The notes beneath the pieces are model-generated. The model was not told the DNA's origin, ran no database searches, and worked only from the letters and a program-made list of their open reading frames with translations. A stretch of DNA of 64,000 bases from Streptomyces prunicolor NBRC 13075 (GTDB lineage Bacteria; Actinomycetota; Actinomycetes; Streptomycetales; Streptomycetaceae), in the NCBI RefSeq assembly GCF_000367365.1, contig NZ_BARF01000107.1, positions 1 to 64,000 on the forward strand. Direction: 5' to 3'. Below, piece after piece: positions 16,407 to 25,016 of the stretch (within the stretch, counting starts at the first letter, position 1; each line of letters starts with the position of its first letter). The translations under genes and the position numbers were made by a program.

Positions 16407-17288
16407 TTACGGCGTCTGCCGGTGGGGGCCGGGCTCGGCCGGGACCTGGGTGAAGGCCGCGAGGTGATCCCGGGCCCAGTCCCGGAAAGAACGGGCCCCG
16501 TGACCCGTCACCATGCGAACGGTGTCCTCCACCTGGGCCTTGGCGCCGGCCCGCTGGCGTTCCGCGCTCGCCAGGAGGGCCTCGACGACCGGGGGCGGGT
16601 AGCGTCCGCTCAGCGCGGCGCGGGCCTGGTCCGGGGTCAGTTCCTCGAAGCGCAGGGGGATGCCGAGCAGCCGGCCCAGCTCACGGGTCTGACCGACAGC
16701 TGTCACAGCCCGCGGTCCCGTCAAGGTGTAAGCACGACCGGCATGGCCTTCCTCGGTCAGAACCCGCACCGCGACCTCGGCAACATCACGAGGATCGACA
16801 CACGCGTTGGGCGACGTCCCGTACAGCGCGCGGACGGTGCGTTCGCGGCGCACGGGCATGGCCCAGGACAGGCAGTTGGACATGAACGCGCGCGGACGCA
16901 GCAGCGTCCACTCCAGGCCGCAGCCGCGCAGCAGGTCCTCGTTCGCACGCTGCCGACAGGTGACCAGGTCATCGGCCCCCGAGGCCAGCACGGCCGCCGC
17001 GGAGAGTTTCACCACCCGCCGCACCCCGGCGGCAACCGCCGCCGAAACGAAGGCCGCGTCGTCAACGCCGTCGACACGGGTGGTGACCAGAAACGCCGTG
17101 CGCACACCCCGCACCGCCCCGGCCAGCGACACCGGGTCCGTGTAGTCCCCGGCGACCACCTCCACCCCCGGAAACGCCCCCGCCGCCTTCACCGGGTCCC
17201 TGGTCATCACCCGCACGCACAGGCCCGCGGGCAGGGCACGGACCACTTCCCGCCCCACCGTCCCCGTCCCGCCCGTCACCAGAATCAC
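16407..17288 (-). CDS. NmrA-like NAD(P)-binding protein
   Basis: 293 residues. It has an N-terminal Rossmann motif (VILVTGGTGTVGREVV), the NmrA-type pattern DYTDPVSLAGAVRGV, and KLSAAAV followed by ENDLL-like RANEDLLRGCGLEWTLLRP, where classic SDRs have a catalytic tyrosine. The family comprises atypical short-chain dehydrogenases, often redox sensors or quinone oxidoreductases. The GTG at 17288 is taken as start because it begins the Rossmann strand; an in-frame GTG at 17321 is possible. It faces away from a gamma-butyrolactone receptor remnant. Confidence 0.8.
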   Translation of the reverse strand: MILVTGGTGTVGREVVRALPAGLCVRVMTRDPVKAAGAFPGVEVVAGDYTDPVSLAGAVRGVRTAFLVTTRVDGVDDAAFVSAAVAAGVRRVVKLSAAAVLASGADDLVTCRQRANEDLLRGCGLEWTLLRPRAFMSNCLSWAMPVRRERTVRALYGTSPNACVDPRDVAEVAVRVLTEEGHAGRAYTLTGPRAVTAVGQTRELGRLLGIPLRFEELTPDQARAALSGRYPPPVVEALLASAERQRAGAKAQVEDTVRMVTGHGARSFRDWARDHLAAFTQVPAEPGPHRQTP

Positions 17289-17583
17289 CGGCGCCCGCCC
17301 ACGCCCGGCACGCCACAGCACCCGCCACCCGCCACCATCCGTCCCTCACCCACTCCTCTGCTCCTCCTCGCCCATTCCTCCGCGCCTACGTCCCCCTCCG
17401 CTCCCTGCATCCCCGTTCCTCATTTACGACATCCCTTTACGCCAATTATCCGCACTTTCGCCCGCATCTTCCCTTTCCGGCCCGGCTGGCATCCCCCACC
17501 GAAAACGAACCGAGCAAACCAAGGCACCGGGGTACCGGGGGTGGTACGGCGGGTCCGGTCTGCCGGAGCGAGGGCCGGACGCC
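17289..17583. other. Pyrimidine-rich intergenic region
   Basis: About 300 bases, strongly C/T-rich on the plus strand, with an AT-rich patch near 17420-17450. It lies between divergent genes, so promoters are expected, but none is clear. Confidence 0.4.
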
Positions 17584-17611
17584 ATAAAGATCCGGACTGG
17601 ACGGTTTTTAT
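17584..17611. promoter_or_regulatory. Candidate receptor-binding site upstream of the broken receptor
   Basis: ATAAA and TTTAT arms flank a core containing ACTGGACGGT. The same 10-base core occurs upstream of the intact receptor gene (19025-19034), suggesting that both genes carried the same autoregulatory element. Confidence 0.45.
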
Positions 17612-17654
17612 TCTGCCCTTCGCGCTCACCGGAAACAGCGCACCGGGGCGGCGA

Positions 17655-18190
17655 CGCAGGACCGGGGCGATCCTCACCCCTCAGGCGATTCCCGCCGCAG
17701 CGGCCAGGGCCTTCGAGCAACGCGACTACCCGGCCGCGACGATCAACGAGACCCTAGCCTGGGCCGGGGCAACCGATCCGGGAGCCGGTCGGCCAACTAC
17801 TCGCGGTGGGTAGTCAGTTCGCGGTCCAGCAGCTGGTGGACACCCTGGTCGTCCTGCACGCCCAACGGCTGCGCACCAACCCGGCGATGCGCATCGGAGA
17901 GCGGCTCGGGCTCGACCGGCAGGCCAAGGAGCTCGACTGCGGGGGTCCCTTCGACGCTGGGCAAGGTCGCCGGTCTGCTGGAGCAAGCGCGGGAGCGGGA
18001 CGAGTTGCTGCCGCACGTGGTGCTGACGGAGACCGCGGGCTTCCGGGTGGGAGTCTTCGCCGAGGTCCACGCCATCTCCCGGTTCCTGTGCGGCTACCAG
18101 GACCTGCCACACCAGGTCACCGGCCTGCTGCGGCACGCGTTACCGTCCGTCACGCTCCCCCGACGCCAGCCACGGTGGCCTTCTCCGAGA
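17655..18190 (+). pseudogene. Gamma-butyrolactone receptor-like TetR regulator, decayed
   Basis: Segments in several frames match the intact receptor at 19079. In order: HTH part QAIPAAAARAFEQRDYPAAT, then QFAVQQLVDTLVVLHAQRL, MRIGERLGLDRQAKELDCGG, and ELLPHVVLTETAGFRVGVF with YQDLPHQVTGLLRHALPSV. The region equivalent to TKGALYFHF is lost and at least two frameshifts are present. It is a decayed paralogue of the ArpA/ScbR family. Confidence 0.8.
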
Positions 18191-19018
18191 CCATGGGTGT
18201 CTGGGTCCAGGAACAGCCGATCGACACCCCTCACCTGACAACACCCCGCCCCACTCCCCCTCATCCGACCGCCTCAGCCCCCACTCCGGCCCACACCCAC
18301 GCCCGCGTCCACCCACGTCGCGGTGGCGGTGGCGGTGGCGGTGGTCGGCCCCCCTCACTCCCACACCCCTCACGCCCACGCGCCGTGCAGCGGGCCAACG
18401 ACCGGAGGGCGGTACCCAGGGGCAGGCCGGGGCCGGGGGCGGCGGCCGGTGCCCGAGGCCAGGAGCGCCCGGCCGGGCCAGGCCGGGCACGCGGTGAACT
18501 GTCGGGCCGCACCGCCGACGAGGGCCGTCACGAGGATGATGTCGAGGCGAGCCGTAAGGATGGAGCACCACAGGCGGCTCAGCGGCGCCGAGAGCTCCAG
18601 ACCCGGTTCCCCAACGAGGGTGATACGTAACCGCACCGGCCCTCGCGGTCCAGCGCCACCATGAACCGGCCGTGCAGACTCTCGCGCCTCCGGTACCGAT
18701 TGACCAGCACCTTCAGCACCTCAGCCCCGGCAGCAACTCGCTATGGCCACCCAAACGCAGGTCGGCCTCAATGCGCTGGGCCGGCGCGCACAACCGGGCC
18801 CCCACCGGCCGCCGGGCATCCACACCTATCCGGTTACCGGTCAGCCCCGACCTGCTCCACCAATCACGCGTATACGCCTAAAGCGCCTGACGAAACCTCA
18901 CCCCAGTCCGGGAAAACCGACCCACCCACACCCGGCACAAGCACATCCACTGCACGACCCCGCGCCCGATCATCCCGATCGCACACAGCCCCTCTCACCT
19001 CACACCAAACCCATTACT
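18191..19018. other. Non-coding gap with GGTGGC repeats
   Basis: About 830 bases with no supported gene. It includes (GGTGGC)n from about 18321 to 18346 and C-rich, G-poor sequence toward the right. Long frames across it are composition artefacts. Confidence 0.5.
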
Positions 19019-19036
19019 ATACGAACTGGACGGTAT
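19019..19036. promoter_or_regulatory. Candidate autoregulatory element (ARE-like)
   Basis: ATAC-N10-GTAT, 42 bases before the start of the intact receptor gene. It contains ACTGGACGGT, shared with the site at 17584-17611. Gamma-butyrolactone receptors usually bind imperfect palindromes of this kind at their own promoters. Confidence 0.5.
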
Positions 19037-19078
19037 TTTTAACCAGCGGGCTCCGCCCGCAACGAAAGAAGCCACACC

Positions 19079-19783
19079 ATGCCGCAACCCAAACAAGACC
19101 GCGCCATCCGCACCCGCCACACCATCCTCATGGCCGCAGCCGCCGTCTTCGAAGAACGCGGCTACCAAGCCGCCACCATCAGCGAAATCCTCACCACCGC
19201 CAACGTCACCAAAGGCGCCCTCTACTTCCACTTCAAATCAAAAGAACAACTCGCCCAAGGCGTCCTCGCCGGACACGACCAAAACCTCACCGTCCCCCCA
19301 CAGCCCTGCAAAACCCAAGAACTCATCGACATCACGATGCTTCACGCCCATCGCCTCCAAACCGACCCCCTCGTCCGCGCCGGCGTCCGCCTCACCCTCG
19401 ACCAACGCGCCGACGGCCTCGACCGCACCGGCCCCTTCCACCACTGGATCACCATCGTCACCGACCTCCTCACCCAAGCCCAGAAACAAGGCGAACTCCT
19501 CCCCCACGTCAACCCCACCGAAACCGCCCACATCCTCGTCGGCGCCTTCACCGGCATCCAAGCCATGTCCCAAGCCACCACCAACTACCAAAACCTCCCC
19601 GCCACCCTCACCACCCTCCTCCAACACACCCTCCCCACCATCACCCACCCCGCCACCCTCACCAACCTCAACCTCACCCCCCAACGCGGCCACACCGTTC
19701 ACACCGAGACCACGGCAGCCGCAGCGCCGGACGAGATGACGACGGAGGCAGCGGACAACCAACCGCCCACGGAGCCCAGTTGA
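19079..19783 (+). CDS. Gamma-butyrolactone receptor (ArpA/ScbR-like TetR repressor)
   Basis: 234 residues. The N-terminal TetR HTH is typical of this subfamily: QDRAIRTRHTILMAAAAVFE, GYQAATISEIL, VTKGALYFHFKSKEQLAQGV. The ligand domain shows HRLQTDPLVRAGVRLTLDQ, GPFHHWITI, ELLPHVNPTETAHILVGAF and GIQAMSQA. Such proteins bind gamma-butyrolactone-type signals and control antibiotic production and development. The last 25 or so residues lie inside a direct repeat shared with 21878-22045 and look like a recruited tail. Third positions are almost all C. No signal-synthase gene is nearby. Confidence 0.88.
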   Translation: MPQPKQDRAIRTRHTILMAAAAVFEERGYQAATISEILTTANVTKGALYFHFKSKEQLAQGVLAGHDQNLTVPPQPCKTQELIDITMLHAHRLQTDPLVRAGVRLTLDQRADGLDRTGPFHHWITIVTDLLTQAQKQGELLPHVNPTETAHILVGAFTGIQAMSQATTNYQNLPATLTTLLQHTLPTITHPATLTNLNLTPQRGHTVHTETTAAAAPDEMTTEAADNQPPTEPS

Positions 19784-19890
19784 TCCGCCCGACCCGCTCG
19801 TACTCGAGCAGCCCGAAAGCCGCAGCGGTACTCATCGGCAGCGACCGAACCGACAACGGCCATGGTTCTGACGGCAGTTGCGCGATGGCC
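19706..19890. repeat. Direct repeat copy A
   Basis: Imperfect direct repeat of about 170-185 bp with copy B at 21878-22045. Clear shared blocks include ACCACGGCAGCCGCAGC near the start, and CCGAACCGA and GTGATGGCC-like blocks at the end. Copy A overlaps the 3' end of the receptor gene. Confidence 0.75.
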
Positions 19891-20074
19891 GCGACTGGAC
19901 GAGAACCTGGCCTCCAGGCGACGGGAACCAGGCTCGACCGCGCACTCACTGCTCGGCACTCTTGAACCGGCCATAGCGGCCCTCGACCGCACCGGAACCG
20001 TACGGAAGTTCCGCCCGATCACCGGGTGTTGACGTTTTCCGCAATCTTGACCGATTCGGCGGCCGAGTGATCGT

Positions 20075-21313
20075 ATGTTGTCGGCCATGCCACTTCGAGG
20101 TCTTCGCGCCAAAGGAGCCCTTGAGCTTCTCGTGGCCAGTTGCTCAGGGCTCGGCTGCGTCGCCGCGCTGATAACCATCCTCGTCGGTCAACTCACGCCG
20201 TGGTGGGCACTGGTCCTCGTGCCCTTGGGGATTTTCAACGCCATCGAGGTGATCGGCTACTTCGCCTACCTGCCGGTCGTCATCAAGCCCTATGTCCTCG
20301 TCTCCGCCGGCAGCGCCGACGGAGACAGCGAGCAAGGGGAAGGACAGCAGAGCGGCACCGTGCGCTGGCAGCTGGACACCGGCGGAGCGGTGAAGGAATC
20401 GTCACCGGTCGTGGTCGACGGCACTGTCTATGTGGGCAGTTGGAACCATCTCCTGTGGGCCGTCGACGCCCTGTCCGGCGAAGAACGCTGGCAGTGCAGG
20501 GTCGGCGGTGTGGTGGCCGCGTCGCCCGCCTTCGCCAACGGCACTGTCTACATCGGCAGTTGGGACAAATGCCTGTGGGCGGTGGACGCCGTTTCGGGCC
20601 GCGAGCGGTGGCGGGTCAGGACGAACGGCCTGGTGCGGTCCACGCCGGTGGTCACCGACGGCATGGTCCTCTTCGGCAGCAACGACGGCTTCTTACGCGC
20701 GGTCGACGCCGTCTCGGGGAAGAGCCGGTGGCAGGTCCGTGTCGGCACGGGCGTGCGCTCCTCGCCGACCGTGGTGGGCGACTCGGTCTACGTCGGTAGC
20801 GACGACGGCGTTCTGTGGGCCCTGCACACCGCCTCCGGCCAGGTGCGGTGGCAACTGAAGACGCTGAGCGGACTGTGGTCCTCGCCGGCGGTGGCCGACG
20901 GCATCCTCTACATCGGCAGCGCCGATCGGCACCTTTGGGCGGTGGACGTGGCATCGGGTCGTGCCCGGTGGAAACTCCCGGCCGGCACCTGGGTGAAGTC
21001 CACACCGGCGGTGGCCCACGGCCTCGTCTACTTCGGCACCGGCGACGGATACCTGTGGGCTGTCGACGCGGTGTCCGGCGAGAGACGGTGGAGTCGCAAG
21101 GTCGGTGTCTGGGTGCGCTGGGCTCCGGTGGTAGCGGACGGCACGCTGTACGTCGGCACGAACGACGGCCGTATGTGGGCGTTGGACTCGGTCTCGGGCG
21201 AGGAACGCTGGCAGGCGGACACCGGCAGCCCGGTCTTCTCCACGCCGGCGGTGGCCGACGGCGTGCTGTACTTCGGCCTCCAGAACGGGCGTCTGCTGGG
21301 CGTCCGCGCCTGA
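20075..21313 (+). CDS. Membrane-anchored PQQ-repeat beta-propeller protein
   Basis: 412 residues. The N-terminus has two hydrophobic segments (LVASCSGLGCVAALITILVG and ALVLVPLGIFNAIEVIGYF). After a short linker come eight or so PQQ-type repeats of 40 residues, each like SPVVVDGTVYVGSW...LWAVDALSGEERW, predicted to close a propeller. BamB-like or PQQ-like repeat proteins bind partners or cofactors; no catalytic residues were identified. A TTA leucine codon at 20693-20695 implies dependence on the bldA tRNA. ATG 20075 or 20087 could be the start. It lies between the two direct repeats. Confidence 0.8.
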   Translation: MLSAMPLRGLRAKGALELLVASCSGLGCVAALITILVGQLTPWWALVLVPLGIFNAIEVIGYFAYLPVVIKPYVLVSAGSADGDSEQGEGQQSGTVRWQLDTGGAVKESSPVVVDGTVYVGSWNHLLWAVDALSGEERWQCRVGGVVAASPAFANGTVYIGSWDKCLWAVDAVSGRERWRVRTNGLVRSTPVVTDGMVLFGSNDGFLRAVDAVSGKSRWQVRVGTGVRSSPTVVGDSVYVGSDDGVLWALHTASGQVRWQLKTLSGLWSSPAVADGILYIGSADRHLWAVDVASGRARWKLPAGTWVKSTPAVAHGLVYFGTGDGYLWAVDAVSGERRWSRKVGVWVRWAPVVADGTLYVGTNDGRMWALDSVSGEERWQADTGSPVFSTPAVADGVLYFGLQNGRLLGVRA

Positions 21314-21599
21314 CCGGGAAGCGCGCTGCTGTCAGCAAGGTCCACAACGGACACCTGCGCACCCACCACGCCACCTACTCCGTCGTTCTCCCGCCCGCAC
21401 AGGCCTGACCGGGCCCCTTCACCACGCAATGCCCCCTCCCTGCCCGAGGCACGGACCTCCTCAGTACCGGGAGCCCGCACCCCGGCATCCTCACGAGACG
21501 GGTGAACCTCGATGGCTGCCGCACTCCCGGTCGCCTGGTGGCCGGGATGCTGCACGGCAGCCGTGTGTCCCTTCCCCCGCTGTGCCTCGCACAGCGAGC

Positions 21600-21877
21600 G
21601 TGGTCCCTCGACCGCGCGCCGCGGCTGCCAGACCCGGCTGGAGGCAACGGGCGTCGTCGAGGTGGTCGGCGGTCCAGACGATGCGGACGGCCGTGGCTGT
21701 GGCGTGTCCGTCCATCGCCGCGCGCCGCGGTGGAGGGAGTGGACCAGGCGTGCCTCCTGCTCGGGACCGCATGAGAGAGGTTCCGGCACGGCGCCATGCC
21801 GGCCGAGACCTGCGGCCAGGTCCCGATAACGGTCGGACAACCGGTCGACGCTGTAGAGCGGGATCACCCGGGCCTCC
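21600..21877 (-). pseudogene. Fragment of an FUSC-family transporter C-terminus
   Basis: Minus-strand pieces in two frames match the C-terminal tail of the complete FUSC protein at 54942-57248: SVDRLSDRYRDLAAGLGRHG with EEARLVHSL-like QEARLVHSLHRGA, and DGHATATAVRIVWTADHLDD with RCLQPGLAAAA. It is frameshifted and lacks the rest of the gene. It directly adjoins direct repeat copy B. Confidence 0.8.
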
Positions 21878-22045
21878 GAAACCACGGCAGCCGCAGCACC
21901 GGACGCCGCAACGACGGAGTCAGCGGCCGAAACCACGCGGGCCGCACCGACAGCAGTCGGCCAACCGCCCCCGGAGTACACAGCGGTGCTCAGCACCGCC
22001 CGAACCGATAACGGTCCTGATTCTGACCGCAGTTGTGTGATGGCC
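21878..22045. repeat. Direct repeat copy B
   Basis: Second copy of the imperfect repeat at 19706-19890, same orientation. The two copies bracket the PQQ-repeat gene. Confidence 0.75.
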
Positions 22046-22179
22046 ACTTCTCCAGATGCCACGGCAGGGCGGCCAACCCGGCGGCGAGCGGGGCTCCAGA
22101 CGGGCAAGAGCCCGTCCCGGCGACCGGTCGCAGACGATTTCCGGCTCGTACGTTGTCGGCGGCAGGGCATGGTGATGCA

Positions 22180-22802
22180 GTGAACGACGACAACGCGACC
22201 TCACCGGCCCCGCAACCGACCTCGGAGGAGAACCGGCACGCCAGTTGGTTGGAACTGTTCTTCGACCTCGTCGCCGTGGCGGGTGTGGCACAGATCGCGT
22301 ACCTGCTGCACGGCGTCCCGGACGTGTCCGACCTGGGCCTCTACGCGTTGCTGTTCCTCGCCTTCTGGACGGCTTGGGTCTGCTTCACCCTGTACGCGAA
22401 CGCGGCCTACGAGAACACCCACGTCCGTCTGGGCCCACGATCCGACGCGCCACTGGCTCTGGGCCCTCGATATAGCCCTTGATCTGTACGTCACGTTCTC
22501 GGTCTCCGCACGCGACATCGTCGAGCACCAGGGGGCACGGGAGCGCCACGACAACCGAACCGCCCAACGCGATTCCGCGAGGGGCACATCGCTCGCGCGG
22601 TCGCAGACGGAGCACCTGAGCGAGCGGCTCGGCCTCTTCGTCATCATCGTGCTGGGCGAGGGCGTCGCCCAGGTGGTCGAAGCCACTTCGGACGCGGAGC
22701 GGGACAAGAAGCTGTACATGCTCGCCGTCGCGGCGTTCTTCCTGATGGCCACACTGTGGGCGTTGTCCTTCGGACACGGCTGCGCGGGGGTGCCGCACCG
22801 GT
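22180..22802 (+). pseudogene. Low-temperature-requirement A (LtrA)-like protein, broken
   Basis: The 5' part from GTG 22180 matches LtrA membrane proteins: NRHASWLELFFDLVAVAGVA, LYALLFLAFWTAWVCFTLYA. The frame ends at 22482. A later frame resumes with ERLGLFVIIVLGEGVAQVV and YMLAVAAFFLMATLWAL. The intervening helices are shortened and the C-terminal half is missing, so this is a deleted and frameshifted remnant. Confidence 0.8.
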
Positions 22803-23008
22803 GATCAGGACGAGCAGCCAGACCACCGTCACGGTGCGGACATGTGCTGTGGCCGATCCTCTACGAGCGGCGGGCGACGAGGCCGTCCAAGAGGGCCGTG
22901 CGGACCGGGGTTTGAGCCACGGGACCAGGTTGTACCGGTGGCGCGGCCTCGGGCAGGCTGGCTTCCCCGTCGCCAGGAGGAGCGGGATGACCAGAAGGAG
23001 TCTCAGGC

Positions 23009-23434
23009 ATGATCGACTGGGTGCCTCTTCGTACCGGAGCACGGCCTGTCCCCTCGCCCTTGGCCACGCCACTGGTCTGGGCCGCGGCATCCGGCGGCGC
23101 GTTGGTGCTGGTGGCACTGCTCAATGCGCTGATAGGTACCGATCGGCCCTCTCCGGCACTGGCCGCGCTGTCCTTGTTCTCGGTACTGCTCGGCCTGTGC
23201 GCCCGCTTCACGGCGGCCCCCGGCACCGCGGTGCTGTGCTGGCTCTTCCTCAACGGCTTCGCCGTCCCGCCCGCCGGCACCCTCACCTGGGCCGGACACC
23301 GTGACGCGCTCTGGCTCGCCTGCCTGTTCACCGCCGCTCTGGTGGGTACGACCCTGGCCCGACTTCTCCACGCCCGAGCCGCCTACCGCCGTCTCACCAC
23401 GGACATCGGTGGCTCGACACGGCCCGGATCATGA
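23009..23434 (+). CDS. Small four-helix membrane protein
   Basis: 141 residues with four predicted membrane segments (PLVWAAASGGALVLVALLNA, LAALSLFSVLLGLCARF, TAVLCWLFLNGFAV, ALWLACLFTAALVGTTLARL). The pattern resembles the membrane part of DUF4118/KdpD-type sensors, but no kinase domain follows. The function is unknown. The next gene is a phosphatase 197 bases downstream. Confidence 0.65.
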   Translation: MIDWVPLRTGARPVPSPLATPLVWAAASGGALVLVALLNALIGTDRPSPALAALSLFSVLLGLCARFTAAPGTAVLCWLFLNGFAVPPAGTLTWAGHRDALWLACLFTAALVGTTLARLLHARAAYRRLTTDIGGSTRPGS

Positions 23435-23631
23435 ACGGCGTGGCCGCTCGCCGAGCCATACCATCGCGCGGCCTCCCAGGGTGCCCTCCCGGAGCAGGCC
23501 ACTCGGTCGGGTGACGGCCGACGCCATCGTCCCTGCTCACCGAACCGAAAAGAGCCGTTTCCGGGCTTCATGGCCAGATCCCTCCTATCGTGGAACGACA
23601 CAGTGACCCTCGGCGTCGAAGCGGGCAGGCC

Positions 23632-24861
23632 ATGCAGGATCCGGAGATCGACTATGAGGCGGTCTTCCGCGACCTGCCCGGCATGGTGGCGCTGCTCACC
23701 CCCGAGCTGGTCTACGTCGACGCCAACCAGGACTTCGAGCGCCTGTCGGGACGCAAGCGCGAGGAGCTGGTCGGCCGCTACATCTTCGACGTCTTCCCCG
23801 AGAACCCCAAGGACCCGGCGGCGGCCGGCATGCGCGAGACCCGGGAGTCGATGCTGCGCGCGGCGACCACCGGCGAGCGCGACACGATGGCCCTGCTCCG
23901 CTACGACATCGAGGACCCGCTGCGGCCCGGCCGATGGGTGGAGCACTTCTGGAGCCCCGTCAACGCGCCCATCCGGGGCAAGGACGGCGAGGTGACGCTG
24001 ATCGTCCACCGGGTGGAGGAGGTCACCGAGTTCGTCAGGGCCTTCGGCGGCCGGGCCGACGGCAGACGGGCTCGGGTACTGGAAGCCGAACTGTACACCC
24101 GGGCACGTGAGCTGCAGGAGGTCAACGAGCGGCTGCGCAGGGCACACGCCCATGAGCGCGAGGTGGCCCTGACCCTGCAGGCGGCGATGCTGCCCCCACC
24201 GCGACCGGTCGGCCACCACCGGGCGGCCGTCCGCTACCGGCCCGCCGTGGACGCCCTGAACGTCTGCGGTGACTGGTACGACCTCGTCGACCTGCCCGAC
24301 GGCGGAATGGCGGTCGCCGTCGGTGACGTCGTCGGGCACGGTCTGTCGGCCGCCTGCGCCATGGGCCAATTGCGCAGCGCCCTGAGCGCGGCCTGCCGGG
24401 TCGCCGACGGGCCGGGCTCCGCCCTTGAGGCCCTCGGTCTCTACGCCCGTTTCGTCGAGGGCGCCGAGTCCGCCACCGCGGTGACGACGTTCATCGACTG
24501 GGACGACCACACCATCACCTACAGCTGCGCGGGCCATCCTCCCCCGGCGCTGCTCGACCCCGACGGCACGGTGACCTTCCTCGACCAGGCCACGGACCCG
24601 CCCCTGGGCGCCAGACCCGAGCATGTCGGCCGGCCGCAGACGAGCATCCGCTTCGCCGAGGGCGCCACCCTCGTGCTGTACACCGACGGACTGATCGAGC
24701 GTCGTACGGAGGACATCGACCGCGGTCTGGCCCGCCTCGCCGACTCCCTCGCCCAGCATCGACACGCGGAACCCGAGCCCCTGGCCGACGCCCTCCTCGC
24801 CGACCTGCTCCCGCCCGAGGGCAACACCGACGACACGGCCCTGATCGTCCTACGGCTGTGA
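23632..24861 (+). CDS. PAS-domain SpoIIE-type protein phosphatase (PP2C)
   Basis: 409 residues. A PAS domain (about 8-125: YEAVFRDLPGMVALLTPELV, VDANQDFERLSGR) is followed by a coiled-coil linker (ARELQEVNERLRRAHAHERE) and a SpoIIE/RsbU-like phosphatase domain (about 180-405). Metal-binding motifs are GDWYDLVDLP, VAVGDVVGHGLSAAC and a terminal NTDDTALIVLRL. Such proteins dephosphorylate anti-anti-sigma factors in partner-switching stress circuits. No HATPase or kinase domain is fused. ATG 23632 is chosen over upstream in-frame starts because the PAS domain begins right after it. Confidence 0.88.
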   Translation: MQDPEIDYEAVFRDLPGMVALLTPELVYVDANQDFERLSGRKREELVGRYIFDVFPENPKDPAAAGMRETRESMLRAATTGERDTMALLRYDIEDPLRPGRWVEHFWSPVNAPIRGKDGEVTLIVHRVEEVTEFVRAFGGRADGRRARVLEAELYTRARELQEVNERLRRAHAHEREVALTLQAAMLPPPRPVGHHRAAVRYRPAVDALNVCGDWYDLVDLPDGGMAVAVGDVVGHGLSAACAMGQLRSALSAACRVADGPGSALEALGLYARFVEGAESATAVTTFIDWDDHTITYSCAGHPPPALLDPDGTVTFLDQATDPPLGARPEHVGRPQTSIRFAEGATLVLYTDGLIERRTEDIDRGLARLADSLAQHRHAEPEPLADALLADLLPPEGNTDDTALIVLRL

Positions 24862-25016
24862 CGGCGGCTTCGCCCGGCACCGAACCGTCGACCTGCCGCG
24901 GGCTCAAGGTGTGGGCGCCGCCCCCCGAGTCTCAGCAGGGAAAGGGGAACGCAGCCGGCGCCCCGGCCTGACCGACAGCTCCGGTCCTCTTTCGTTCTGC
25001 TTGCCGTGACGTCCCG

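Noticed and set aside
16179..17813. 544-codon plus-strand frame
   Set aside because: It mostly runs antisense to the NmrA-like gene; only its last 45 codons (part of the decayed receptor) are meaningful.
18661..19965. 434-codon frame across the receptor gene
   Set aside because: A same-strand shadow caused by the extreme C-rich composition; His/Pro/Arg-rich with no domain.
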